Source of the DNA: Labia minor
Taxonomy: Eukaryota > Arthropoda > Insecta > Dermaptera > Spongiphoridae
DNA: 64,000 bases
Reading direction: 5' to 3'
Assembly (NCBI GenBank): GCA_963082975.1
Contig: OY720345.1
Location: 76,291,034-76,355,033 of the forward strand
A program made the position numbers and the translations under genes. Numbering within the stretch: position 1 is the stretch's first letter; every line of letters begins with the position of its first letter. Below are positions 1-11,934 of the stretch, piece by piece. A model generated the notes under the pieces. The model was not told where the DNA came from, made no database searches, and worked only from the letters and a program-made list of their open reading frames with translations.

Positions 1-1722
1 TTATATTAAATTTTTAATTAAGATATTTCTATTTCATTTGTGATATGGAAGGTTTTTTTATATTAAAAAGAAACCGGGCCTAATATATATATAATATATA
101 TTATTTAAGAACAGTATTACAAATTATTTTGTATATATTTCAAATGTGTTTAAAATTTATAACTGTAAATTATTTTATATTTGGAAAATAAAATCTTTTA
201 AATTAATTAAATGTTTTTCATTACATGTTTATTTATTTATTTATTATTTAAATTCAAATGGTAGTGTGTATGGTATCAAGAATAGGATTTTGATTATTTT
301 TTCCAACTACACCACTAATAAGGATATAAAATCATTTTTAAAAAAGAAAACTATATTTTTTTGTTAATTTTAAACTAAAAGAATACATATCTGGCATTTT
401 TATAATAATGCAGGGAAGATTGAGTTTAAGCTTCATCAGTTTTTTAAAATTTAATTTTAATAACTTTTATTCTAAAGATTCATTTTTTCTTTAAAATAAA
501 ATAAAATAAAAAAATCAATAAATGCTTTTGATTTCTTGTATGTGGTGTCATCTATGGATGGTAGGTATAACACTTTAATGTTTGAATTTTTTTTGAAATT
601 CTTATAAAAAAAAAAGAAAATAATTTTTAATACCAATAATAAAAAATACAAGTGACATTAATTTAATTTTAATAGATATTAACTGAATGTGGATCCTCAA
701 CTATCAATTAATTTTTTTTAAATTAAAGGTACGTTCTACTGGATAATAATTATATTAAGAAAAGTGGGGTGTCCTCTCGACCAATCAATTATACATACCA
801 ATATATGAATTTTATTTACCAATATCTAATCATCAAATTTTTCAAAAATATTTACCTAAATATATTTAAATAGAAGATCACCTATTATTTTAACAAAGGA
901 TATATATTTAAGAGTATTATATATTTTTAGTAATATTGATCAAACAGAATTTATTTATAAATACTTGCGTGATCTTATAAAATATAATTTGATTTATTTA
1001 TTAAATAGATAATCTTTTCTAAAGCAAATATCTTAGGAGAAACAATTGCCTTTTATTAGTTAAAATATTACTTAGTGAAATTGATAGAAAATTACCTAAT
1101 ATTAATCAGTATTATTTAGTATTGAAGAGTAGAAAAACTTTTTATAAAATATATAAAATAAAAGATATTCTGCTGATAATAATTATTCAAATCTGACTTC
1201 TTACTATAAGATTGTTTTTCTTTAGTATTACAATATTATAATTATTTTAAATTGTTTTAAAATCTTCTCATCTTTTATTGAATAGCCAATGTATATCCGT
1301 TTTGATGATTATAATACCTTGGTTTAAATGGAAAATATTTTAAATTAATTATTAAAAAACAAAATCATTAAGGATCACACAATCTAGAAAACATTATTTC
1401 TATTATAACTCTAATATATATATTATTTTCTCATCCATTATACTTTATTTATTTTTTTATCTAGTATTAATTAATATTGTTAACTCAATTTTTTTTGATA
1501 AGAATAATTTTAAATAATTTATTTAGGAAGAAACTTAGGTATATTGCTAAAAAAAATATGATTAGTTTATTTTACTTTATAAATAATATATTTTGCAAGA
1601 TTGTATTTCTATAATAAAAGTTTAAAATCTTTGATTTGCAATATAGTACTGACATGTATTTATGATTATATTGTAAATATGTGCAAGAGTATGATTTCAT
1701 CATAATGAACCCTTAAAAAATA
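1..1722. other. AT-rich intergenic, no gene seen
   Basis: Very AT-rich sequence downstream of the minus-strand IDGF-type gene. Reading frames are short and low-complexity, and I see no domain, RNA gene or repeat with recognisable ends. Confidence 0.6.
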
Positions 1723-4666
1723 TTAAATGCCCTGTTTGGCAGCTCGAAGAAGGGGATATTTCGTTCCGGTACAAACTCCTTTGTAGTCATCCGTACTGAG
1801 ATCGATTATAGCAACTCCTCCAAGATTTTTATTTTGTACATAAGCAGTCTTATCAATTAGAGAGGGGACATCCTGAAAAATGTAATAAAATTAATAATTA
1901 TTTATTATTTTAGATTATTAATTTTTTTATTATTTAATTTATAATATATCTATTTATTAGTATCTATATGCTCCATCCCCTTCTAGGCTTGTGGATTTGG
2001 ATTCGAGGGAATTTTTCTTTTTCTGGGATCTAATACAAAGTTCATCCAATCTATGTAGTCAAAATTAGGAGACTACTTGAAATCAGAAGTAGCAGTTTTC
2101 AATCAAGAAAAAGGCTAAGATCATCCCTTGTACTGATCAAACAACCGGCTTGATATGAGGTGTCCTTTCATAGGATGTTTAAAAGCCAGAGGTTTTTTTT
2201 AATAGTATCTATTTCTATATTAATATATTTATTCAAAGCATTATAATATGATCCATAATTGTAAATTTATATCCAATTTAAAAATAAAATTTGATTGTAA
2301 TAAAATTATAACAAAATCTGCTCAATTTATAGGGTTTGTTTTTAGGAAGGATTAAGATAATATGTGTGTGCATTTTTAATATCCTAAATTAAATGGTTGA
2401 GATATAATTATTATAATAATAAAATATAGCATGTTATCTTTTATTTTATGAATATAAAAGTGAGTATATTATTTCATTTAGTCTAATGATCCCGTTTATG
2501 TCGTTAATTATTTAGAATTCCTCTACTAAAAAAATTAAAATATTTATTTTATTATTATAATATTCTTGAAATGTATTGTTTTAAAAGTAACCTGATTTTT
2601 TTTAAGTTATATTTTACAATATAAAATATAAATAATATTTAATCTCTTTTTCTATTGCCTTGTGAAAAGATGTTAGTAGATTATCTAGGTCAAGAATTAG
2701 AATTTTCCTTCAAATAACGCAGAAATCTTAAATAAAATTGAACCTTGACATGAAAAGATAAATATTGATTTGTTTACTGACCTGGAAGCCAACCCAAAGA
2801 CCTTCTTCGTCTCCTTCGGGTAATTTCCAACTGTAACTTCCACTTCGATGACTTGGATCCAAAACAAGTCGAAGCAAATGTTGACTGTTCTTATGATTAG
2901 GATTTTGTGTTTTGGTGCATACCTGAATTTTTTTAATTTATTAATCAAAATAAATTATTCTAATTTATTTATTTTAATTTTCATATTTATTATTAAAATT
3001 TCAACAATTTTACCTCTGAATATGAAAAGAATCCTTGTTGTTGTGTTAATGGTCCTTCTTTTCCAGGGCCATCAGCTGTAATTGGAGGTACTCCAGAAAT
3101 TTGGCTTTCCTCTGTCAACTTCCATGTTCGTCCAAATGTTTGGAGACCCAAGAAAATTTTTCGAGCTAAATAAATTAAAAATTAATGATTTTTCTTATAA
3201 AACATGTTAAAGTAAAAAAAAGATAATGAATAAACAAAATGGATTTACAATCTACTCCTGGTCTTTCAAGCCATGAACGGATAACACCATCAATTGTTTC
3301 ATTATCATTTCGTTGTCCTGATTTATGTAATGGAGATGGATAATCAGCTTCTTTTTTATTTCTATCTGGATTTTTAAAGTCAAACGCCCAAATAGTTAAA
3401 TAATCTAAGTTGTCCATTGTTGGCCGAGTTTCATAATATATCTAAATAGTTAAATATAAAAATATAAGTACAATCAGGAACAATAACAATAATAATAATA
3501 ATAAAATACTCACAGCTGAGTTTACATTAGGAAGTACAGATGCTGTAAGCAAAAGACCCTCACGATGGAAGACTTGTTTAGCTTCTTGAAGAAGAGAAGT
3601 AAATCCTTGACGATGAAGTTCTTCATTGTCATCTTTAATTCTATTGCTGTATCCGAATGCTTTTTTAATATTATGCCATAATTGTCCTAATTTACTACGT
3701 TCCTTTTTCACCTTCAAAATGAATATATTTATTTTATTAGATTATAGGAGATGATTGTTTTAATTGAGAAATCAGAGATTTAAATAAAATTTTTACCTTA
3801 ACCTCTGGGAATTGCCAAGCCAAATCAAGCCCATCAAATTTATATTGTTTCAATAAACTTTTAGCAGAATCAATAAAAGCATGACGATTTTCAGGAGTTT
3901 CAGTCTAAAATATAAATGATTTATTTAATTATTTATTATTGATTTTAAATCTTTAATTTGTTTTTATTTTTTTGATAAGAAATCTGTGCCAATATATAAA
4001 TATTATTCATTTCCATTGGAAATATTAATATATTTTTTTTAATTGAGTTTATGTCATCATTTAATACTAACCAATGTGAGATATTTGATACCATCTTCCA
4101 AGTCCCTTTGACCCCCAACACTGAGTAAAATACGAAGACCAGGGAATTGGTTTTTCAGATTGGTGATAGCTTTGTAATGACCTCGGCCAGAGTCCAATTC
4201 TTTACTTTCATCAAATGGAACCAAATGGAAATTATCAGGATTGATTTTAGCAAATCCATAAACCAGATGATTACAAAGAGTAAGAGCACTTTCTAAATCA
4301 TGGATATCCATTTTTCCTCCACCTAAGATTAGAAAGAGAAAGACTTGGTTACTTTTTAAATATTTACCAAACATTAATATTTACTCATTTTAATCTAGAT
4401 CCAGATCTTATATAATATTGAATATAATAATATAAATATAAGCTTATGTATACAAATTTAATTAAATAATTCAACAGAATGTTCTATATTATATATTAAT
4501 TGGAATAAAATTACATTGAGTAAGATTCAATTAAATTAAATTAAACTTAAAATTTACCTTCTCGCCAATAAGATTGACTGTCATAATAACACACCATTCG
4601 TCCCGTAGAATCAGCATAAGAGAAAAGGGTTGCCATACAGGCTCCCAAAATGAAAAGACGCAACAT
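1723..4666 (-). CDS. Idgf: IDGF-type chitinase-like protein (GH18 fold, catalytically dead)
   Basis: Eight exons on the minus strand: 4558-4666, 4072-4322, 3797-3904, 3514-3711, 3249-3441, 3014-3165, 2782-2922 and 1723-1872. All have GT donors and AG acceptors, and the phases sum to 1302 nt (433 aa plus stop), the usual length for imaginal disc growth factors. Residues 1 to about 20 form a hydrophobic secretion signal, followed by the GH18 opening VCYYDSQSYWREG. The second exon carries CNHLVYGFAKINP and LRILLSVGG. The active-site strand reads DGLDLAWQFP at residues 144-153: the catalytic Glu of chitinases (DGxDxDxE) is Gln and the third Asp is Ala, the hallmark of IDGFs. Later exons give SVLPNVNSA, LDYLTIWAFDF, LGLQTFGRTWKL and LGGVAIIDLSTDDYKGVC. 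Known members are secreted growth-promoting or lectin-like proteins without chitinase activity. The start is the only Met before the signal. A GC-richer block at about 1970-2190 in the last intron is not explained. Confidence 0.93.
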
Positions 4667-6957
4667 TTTTTTCAAATTTCTAAAAAAAAAAAAAATTAAA
4701 TTAAAATAATGACAATAGAAAAGTTCTTATTATTATAAGCAACAATTTACAATTAATAATGGAATGAGAAAATAAAAGTAATATGATTTTGTTTGGTAAG
4801 CATCAAACACCTACCCTCTCTGAAGACAATTCGATTTTATTTATATATATAGAATGTTTATAGAAATGATAAATTTGTATACATATATCATTATGAAATA
4901 AATTGTAATATTTAATAAAAATTATATATAAAATAAAAATCATTACAAATACTATTGTGTTTACTCAGTATTAATTTTAATTAATTCTCGCTCAGCATTA
5001 TTTTTAAAAAATTTCAAAATCAATAATATTCAAAAATAATAATTAGGTTATTAGTAAAATTGAGTAAACATTTTTTATAATATGATTTCTATCTTACAAA
5101 TAATTAGGATCAATTTTTTACTTAACTAAGTTTAACAAAACTTGTCTATTAATAAAAGAAGAATTAATTTACGTGATAATTTCATTAACAAATTGAAATT
5201 TTATTATGGGTAATGTTAATTTAATTTATATTTCCAATCGAGTTTACTTTTACATTTAGCAGAATATTGTGTTAAATTGTGTTAAAGATGATATAAAAGA
5301 TAATAACATTTTATATGAGGCATAAAAAAGGTAATTTCAAAATATTTTTAAAGTGCGAGATGCATTCTCTATATAATAAGAAGTGATTAGAATAGGAATT
5401 AGATATTGAATACTAAATGATTTATCTTTTCAGAATATTCAGCATTTTATTATGTTCATAGAATCGTAAAAGTAAAATTAGTTTACGTGATTTTTTTTTA
5501 AGAATGTTAACCTTGAATATCAGCTTATTTTTTACATTATATATATACTGTTCATGCTACAGTAATTTTAAGATCAAAAAAATTAAAAAACAGATTATAA
5601 GATTATTATAATAGATCAGAGAGGCAAACCTATTGTGTAATTGAAAATTTTAATGGCACGCACAGAAAAGTGATTTTTTTAAATTAAATTTAATTCATAA
5701 ATTAAAAAAAAAATAAAAATGATAATATAAAGGATTTTTCTATTTTCTTGATTCGCACTAAAAATTATTAAAAAAAAAGAAAGGAAAAGAAAATATTAGA
5801 GAATAAGAAATTATCAGTAAAAATATTTTGATTATACTAATACTAAATCAGAATTTTTTTCTACTTCTTTCAAAATAATACTTAATTTAATTTCATAATT
5901 TTCAGTAGGAATTAAGTTTTAAATCAAATTTTATTTTTGTTTTCTTTTATTTTAAAGTTGTTTTATATGAGTTAATTAGAAGATTTAATATGATTTATTT
6001 TTATTTTTTAATAACTGCTCAGACCGCCTTGGACATTCTTCGCACCTAAACAGGGGGCTCTACCCCCTGTACCTCCGAAGTAGCACACAGTTTTTTAATA
6101 AAAGTCTTTATGTAATAGGTTTTCATTTATTTTATTTCAATTAGTATTTTAAAATATTAATTTCCTTTTTGTGTTCTTACTTATTTTTCAAAATAATCAG
6201 TAAATTAATTATATATTTTATTGTATATGATTTAATGGGACATAATATTTCTTCATATAAATTTATTATCAGAGATTTATCGAATAATTTTCATTATAAT
6301 GAAATTTAAGAAAATCATAAGATAGATAGCCTTGAGACATATTACTAAAATTAACTTTTTAACTTTTTTATATAAAACTTAATTTATTGTAATAACTGAT
6401 TGTATTCTAAATATTCTTAAATAATACCTATATTTTATTATATTATAATTGAACTTATATTTCTGAATTTATAGGAAATTGATGTTCACAAAATTTATTA
6501 TTTTATTAAAATTATTTATATTAAATTATTTTTATTGAAATTTAAACAAATTCAAATATTCTAATTTTTAAATTTATATACAAATGAATTTCACTCGAGT
6601 GGGCGATACTTGATAACAGAATAAGCAGTCAAAACGTACGATTATTTGATTCAATAAATAAATATGTAGTCTTTCACTAAAAATTCATTAAAAATCCCTT
6701 CAATTCATAAAAAACTAAAAAAAAAAATAATTTATGTTTTTTTTATTAGACATAAATAAATTTTATAGAAATAAAAAAATTATTGAATTAAAAAATAAGA
6801 ATAATTTAAAATAATAATAATTTAAGATAAATATGTTTTAAATATTTTATTAAATTAATTGAATTGAGAACATATAGAATAAATTATTTAGTTGAATTGA
6901 TATTTGAGAGAATATTAGAAAATTATAATCAATCTTATTGGGAATTTCTAGAATTTT
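4667..6957. other. Intergenic, upstream of the IDGF-type gene
   Basis: AT-rich, no coding sequence supported. A TATA-like run around 4838-4852 lies about 180 bp upstream of the Idgf start on its strand, but base composition makes this weak. A short GC-rich island at 6016-6092 contains the hairpin ACAGGGG-GCTCTA-CCCCTGT, which may be the remnant of a repeat end. Confidence 0.5.
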
Positions 6958-7305
6958 TTTTTATATTCATTGTCATTGGATATTCACAAAGAACCCGCGG
7001 CGGCTTTTAATAGTCAACAGAGCATAATAAAATTTTTTAAAAATTAATTTCTGCCGTTATTGAATAGAAATCGTATTAATAAAATTTATAGTTTTTTATT
7101 AAATAGAGGTATATAAGAATTGTGATGTAATTTTATAGTAATCGGTTCAGCCAATTTTGAGCATCACAATTTTTCGGACAAACATACATACAGACAGGTT
7201 CACTTTCATGAAAAATTCTAAAGTCACTTTTGGACACTAGAAGTCATGAAACGTGAAGTTTGCCTAAAAATTTTAAATTCTGAACAATATCTAGAAAAAA
7301 ACCTT

Positions 7306-7310
<5 letters not shown>
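6958..7310 (-). repeat. Dispersed repeat family C, copy 1
   Basis: Shares long stretches with 36800-37110, including the words about an isoleucine-poor run 'tataagaat.ttgtgatgta', 'gtcatgaaac' and 'ttttaaattctgaacaat'. Read on the minus strand it has a GTCTGTATGTATG-type simple repeat followed by GGCTGAACCGATT, the same order (microsatellite, then this core word) seen in the Helentron-like family B. The ends are not defined, so the superfamily is uncertain. Confidence 0.5.

Positions 7311-7340
<30 letters not shown>
7311..7340. repeat. (TA)15 microsatellite, retrotransposon target
   Basis: Perfect TA repeat abutting the 5' LTR. The TA repeat continues right after the 3' LTR at 12212-12221, so the LTR element inserted inside this microsatellite. 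Confidence 0.9.
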
Positions 7341-7344
<4 letters not shown>

Positions 7345-7617
7345 AATCATATTCACCAATGTATTCATTTTATCTGAGGTTGGTAGCATTGGATGGGGGT
7401 TTACTTGCACACTCACTTGATATGCTTAGAATATTAAATCCATTGATATCCATTAATGTGTTGCATACGAGTGGGTGGATAAGGGACTCTTGTCTAATTC
7501 TATTTTACTTACAGGTAAATATGATTTAATGTATATTTTGTATATAATTCTATAATAAAATAAATCTATTTTACTTACAGAATCGAGTAAGACTTTTAAT
7601 TCACCCACACACTTACA
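7341..7617 (+). repeat. 5' LTR
   Basis: 277 bp, TG...CA ends. If the self-priming model is right, transcription starts at 7489, giving U3 of 148 bp and R-U5 of 129 bp. The LTR holds a good splice donor (CAG/GTAAAT at 7514/7515) and acceptor (TTACTTACAG/AA at 7580/7581) bracketing 66 nt. The 15-mer CTATTTTACTTACAG occurs just before both sites, so a tandem duplication could equally explain them. Confidence 0.95.
7489..7499 (+). promoter_or_regulatory. Putative RNA 5' end / self-primer
   Basis: CTTGTCTAATT is the exact reverse complement of the 11 nt that immediately follow the LTR (7618-7628). In the Tf1/sushi group the first 11 nt of the transcript anneal to the primer-binding site and prime minus-strand synthesis. 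I infer that the transcript starts here. No clear TATA box is visible 25-30 bp upstream. Confidence 0.6.
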
Positions 7618-7628
7618 AATTAGACAAG
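7618..7628 (+). promoter_or_regulatory. Primer-binding site, self-priming type
   Basis: AATTAGACAAG directly abuts the 5' LTR. It does not begin with TGG, so it is not complementary to a tRNA CCA end. It pairs over exactly 11 nt with 7489-7499, and the match stops on both sides. The next base, 7629, does not pair. Confidence 0.6.
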
Positions 7629-7653
7629 TTTTTCGAAAAGACAAAAATAAATT

Positions 7654-8727
7654 ATGGCTTCTCCGAAATTAAAATTTTTTATTGTAAAAACAAAAGAAGA
7701 TTTTCACGAATTAAAGGCTTTAACCATGGATAGTTCAACCTGGTTTTTGATTCCAGAAAATAAGAGAAGTATCAAAGATCATCCAGTATTGATAAAATCT
7801 AAAATTATACAAAATGTGATAAAAAGTTTGAAAAAAATTGGAAATTATCGTAATATAGATTTGGCTATCAATGAAGAAATAAAAAAATACTATTTTGATG
7901 AAGAGGATAATATATGTATGGAAGGTGAATACTTAGAAGAATGTGATGATAAAGAAATAATAATGAACATGAAATTAATTAGACCTGATGAGGAAGAAAT
8001 CCAATTAAAAGACGTGAGGGAAAAATTTATATTGGATGATTTTAGAAAAGAAATTCAAGGCGAAATCTGGATGGAACAATTTGAGAGCGAACTTAAAAGA
8101 TTTAAAATTTATGACACACATAAAAAAATCCAAATTTTAAAATTATTTCTAAAAAACTACGGAATGGAATGGTATTCTGCAAACATCAACAAATTAGTAG
8201 GTGACGATTGGGTAAAATGGAAAGAATCCTTTAATAAATCCTTTCACTACCAAGACTGGACATACATTAGAAAAGCTTTGGATTATAAATACATCTATGG
8301 AGACATGGCGGAGTTCGTCCTAAGAAAAGAAAACTTATTATTGCAAGCGGATAAAGATATCCCAGAAAAATGTAGGATATATTTGATTGTTTGTAGCCTC
8401 CCTCTAGAAATCCAAAACAAATTAGAAAAAGACAAAATTAAGACAATAGAAGATATATTGCAAGAAATACGGAAAACACAAAACGCATGTGAAATTAAAT
8501 ATGGAAAAGTTGAAGAAAGAAAAGGAAAAATTCCGAGAAGTCAACTTAATCCCAAAATAACAAAGCCTTGTAATATTTGTGAAAAGCTGGGATATGCAAA
8601 TAGATTTCATCCATTACACAAATGTTGGAATAATAAAAAAAATAAAATCAAGGAAATAAACTTAAATGAGGAAAATAATTTAGAAGAAGAAAATTTATCT
8701 GATGAAGAGTTAAAAGAAAAAAACTAG
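7654..8727 (+). CDS. gag: Gag-like protein of the LTR retrotransposon
   Basis: 357-aa reading frame starting 26 bp after the primer-binding site. The central part is helical and charged, with an aromatic capsid-like section (WYSANINKLVGDDWVKWKESF, then YHQDW-like residues) typical of retrotransposon Gag. Near the C-terminus, Cys306-Cys309 followed by His319, His322 and Cys324 form an atypical zinc knuckle with wider spacing than the usual CX2CX4HX4C. Product role: RNA packaging and particle assembly. The frame ends in UAG right after the slippery heptamer, so Gag is the default product and Gag-Pol needs a -1 shift. The first ATG after the LTR was chosen. Confidence 0.85.
   Translation: MASPKLKFFIVKTKEDFHELKALTMDSSTWFLIPENKRSIKDHPVLIKSKIIQNVIKSLKKIGNYRNIDLAINEEIKKYYFDEEDNICMEGEYLEECDDKEIIMNMKLIRPDEEEIQLKDVREKFILDDFRKEIQGEIWMEQFESELKRFKIYDTHKKIQILKLFLKNYGMEWYSANINKLVGDDWVKWKESFNKSFHYQDWTYIRKALDYKYIYGDMAEFVLRKENLLLQADKDIPEKCRIYLIVCSLPLEIQNKLEKDKIKTIEDILQEIRKTQNACEIKYGKVEERKGKIPRSQLNPKITKPCNICEKLGYANRFHPLHKCWNNKKNKIKEINLNEENNLEEENLSDEELKEKN
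8718..8724 (+). promoter_or_regulatory. -1 ribosomal frameshift site A_AAA_AAC
   Basis: Reading in the gag frame (GAA AAA AAC TAG), the heptamer A_AAA_AAC matches X_XXY_YYZ exactly and lies directly against the gag stop at 8725-8727. Slipping back one base opens the frame that runs through the protease DTGS motif into Pol without any stop. No strong downstream stem-loop is obvious by eye. Confidence 0.8.
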
Positions 8728-11700
8728 AGTGCCCGGAAGGATCAAAAACAAACCCACTAATCAAAATAAAGGTATTTATTAAAAACAACTTAATTACGGC
8801 GGTCTATGATACAGGCTCCACTTGTTCTTTAGTAAATAAAAAAATAATAGATATGATAAAAGCTAAGATACATAATAATAAAAGTATAATAAAATCTTTA
8901 AGTGGAATTGATTCTTATAATACCCGGGCCAAATTAAAACTAAAAATAGGAAAGATTGAAAAGGAATTAGAATTTATAGTAATTAAAAATAATAATTTTA
9001 ATTATGATATGCTATTAGGATTAGATGCTATAAAAACATTTAAACTAACTCAAGACGAGAATTTAAAAATAAAACAAAACAGAGGTCAAAGGAATAAAAA
9101 AAAAATTAATATTAATAATAGTATAAAAATAATGGATTTAAATAAAAATTATGAACTAAAAATAAAACAAAGCAAAGGTCAAAAGAATATGTTTAATGAA
9201 AATAATAGTAATAATTTAAAAACAGCTGATTTAAATAAAAATTATGAATTAAAAATAAATTTGGAACAGTTAGAAATAAATAAACAAATAAAAATAAAAA
9301 ATTTAATTAATAAATATAAACATTGTTTTGCAAAGAACAAATTTGATGTTGGCAAAGTAATGGGTTACGAGGCACAGATCAAACTCAAAGAGGATAAATA
9401 TATAGCAAAAAAACCATATAGATGCTCACCAAGAGATCAACAAGAAATTGAATATCAAATCACTGAATTACTAAAAAATGATTTAATTGAGGAATCTGAT
9501 TCGCCATATGCGGCCCCAGTAACATTGGCCTTCAAACGTGAAGAAGGTAAACGAACGAGGTTGTGCATAGATTTTACTGATCTAAATCGCATAATTGTTC
9601 CGGAAGCACACCCTTTTCCAAGGATAGATGATCTAATAATTGAAGTAAATAAATCTAAATGGTTCACATCCATAGATATGAATTCTGCATTTTGGTCCAT
9701 ACCGATTAGAGAAAAAGATCGAAAAAAATTAGGATTCATTACTCAAAAGGGTCACTGGCAATGGAAAGTCCTACCATACGGTTATAAAAATAGTAGTGCC
9801 ATCTTCCAAAGAGTTCTTGCAAACACAATTAGAAGAAATAACTTAGATAAATTTTGTATCAACTACATTGATGATGTTCTAATATACTCAGAAACATATG
9901 AGGATCATATGGAACATATACAAAAACTATTCGAAGTCATAAAAACATTAGGACTTAAAATGAAAATGGAAAAATGTGAATTTGCAAAACAAAAAATAAA
10001 ATTTCTTGGCCATATTTTAGAAAATGGATTAGTATATCCGATAAATGACAATTTAAAAGCCATTAATGACGTTGAAAGACCGAAAAATAAAAAACAGGTT
10101 CGTCAAATAATTGGAAAAATAAATTTTTATAGAAAGTTCATTGACCATTGCACACAGAGATTAACACCATTATATAATTTATTAAAAAAAGATATAAAAT
10201 TTAAATGGACGGACGAGTGTGAGAAATCATTTCATGACATAAAAAATTATCTGACCACATCACCTATACTGGCTGTATTTGACAACAATAAGGATATAAT
10301 ATTGGAAGTAGATGCTAGCAGATTAGGCATAGGAGGTGTATTAAAACAACCCCAAGAAGATGGAACTATGCTCCCTATAGGCTACTTTTCAAAGAAATTG
10401 ACATCAGGCCAAATGAAAAAGGAAGTAATGTTTATTGAATGCTTGGCTATGAAAGAAGCAATAGTATATTGGCAGTATTTATTAATAGGAAAAAAATTCA
10501 CAGTTATTACGGACCACAAGCCACTATTGAATTTGAAAACAAAAGCAAGAACCGATGAAGCAATAGGTGATTTGATGCTCTATCTATCGCAGTATGATTT
10601 CAAAGTGGTTTATAGAGAAGGTCATCAAAACCTAGAAGCTGATTTTTTATCCAGAAACCCCGTTTTAGGGATTAACGAAAATAATGAAGATTGTATCCAA
10701 ACATTGAATATGATAGAGATAGAGGAAATAAAAAAAGACCAGAATAAAATAAATGATGAAATAAATAGAGAAAGAGGAATTTTAAACAGTGACAACATAA
10801 AATTTAAAGTGATAAAAAATAAGAAAAGAATTTATGTCTCAAAGGAATTTGGAAAACACCTAATAGACAAAACACATAAATTTTATGGACATATAGGATA
10901 TAAACAGCTAATAAGTCAAATAAGACCTTTTTACTATTTTAAGAAAATGGATGAAACTATAAAGGAATATTGCAAAAAGTGTTCTACCTGTATAAAAAAT
11001 AAATCTAGAAGTATTAGACCTTTAGGTTTGTTATCAAAACTTGGACCAGCAGAACACCCATACCAAATTATGTCAATGGACTCTATTGGAGGCTTAAATT
11101 CTTATAATTCTTCAAAAAAATATATTCATCTTATAATTGATCATTTTACTAGATATGTATGGATGATAACTTCTAGAGGACAAATGGCGGAGGACTTTAT
11201 AAAACTAATTAATATGATAACAAAAAAAAATAAAATTGGAACATTACTAATTGACCAATATAGTTCTCTAAAGTCAAAAAAATTTAAAGATTTCATAAAA
11301 AAACAAAATATTAATTTGATTTATACAACGGTAGACAATCCACAATCCAATGGAATGGTAGAGAGAGTAAACCAATCTATAATTAATAGAATGAGATGCA
11401 GATTCAATGAAGATAATAAAAAAAAAACATGGACAAGAATTGCGGAAGAATGTGTGGAAGAGTATAATAATTCGATACATAGCTCAACAAGATATTCTCC
11501 AGCACAACTTCTTCTAGGAAAAAGTTCAGATATTATTCCAAAAGAATTACAAAAGAAACAGAATATTCAAGATATATGGAAAGAAGCATATGAAAATTCA
11601 AAAAAAAGTCATGAGTACAATAAAACAAGATTTGACAAAAAAAGAAGAAAACATGAATTCAAAAAAGGAGACAGAGTGTACATATCCAATGGAAACAGAT

Positions 11701-11845
11701 TGAATAGAAAGAAACTGGACGAAATAAGAAAAGGACCATTTAAAATAAAAAAGAGAGTATCAAACACAGTATATGAAGTCGACATTAAGAAGAGAGGGAA
11801 TGAGGGAAATAAATTTCATATTTCCAAATTGATTCCTTTCTCTGG

Positions 11846-11849
<4 letters not shown>
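8724..11849 (+). CDS. pol: Pol polyprotein (PR-RT-RH-IN)
   Basis: Reached by -1 frameshift from gag. The first in-frame ATG is at 8853, downstream of the protease active site, so initiation there would lose the protease. The protease motif DTGS is encoded at 8808-8819. Counting from the Met at 8853: RT first Asp in FTSIDMNSAF, LPYGYKNSSAIFQR, and YIDD at 338-341. RNase H begins at VDASRLGIGG (Asp487) with ITDHKPL. The integrase zinc finger is HKFYGHIGY...CKKCSTC. The integrase catalytic triad is Asp743, Asp801 and Glu837 (DX35E, with NPQSNGMVERVN around the Glu). The tail RKGPFKIKKR is the GPY/F module, and there is no chromodomain after it. No stop or frameshift is seen in about 1000 codons. 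The domain order assigns the element to Ty3/gypsy. Confidence 0.95.

Positions 11850-11882
<33 letters not shown>
11848..11882 (+). repeat. Poly(A) tract between pol and PPT
   Basis: About 35 A residues start within the pol stop codon and precede a short spacer leading to the polypurine tract. It may be a slippage product or a captured poly(A). Confidence 0.9.
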
Positions 11883-11884
<2 letters not shown>

Positions 11885-11926
11885 ATAATAATAATGATGG
11901 ATGAAAGAAAAAAATGACTCCCGACC

Positions 11927-11934
11927 AAGGGAGG
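11927..11934 (+). promoter_or_regulatory. Polypurine tract
   Basis: AAGGGAGG sits immediately before the 3' LTR, the expected position for plus-strand priming. Confidence 0.8.

Noticed and set aside
1970..2190. GC-richer block in the last Idgf intron as an extra exon
   Set aside because: The phases of the neighbouring exons already join perfectly and the protein matches the family length without it.
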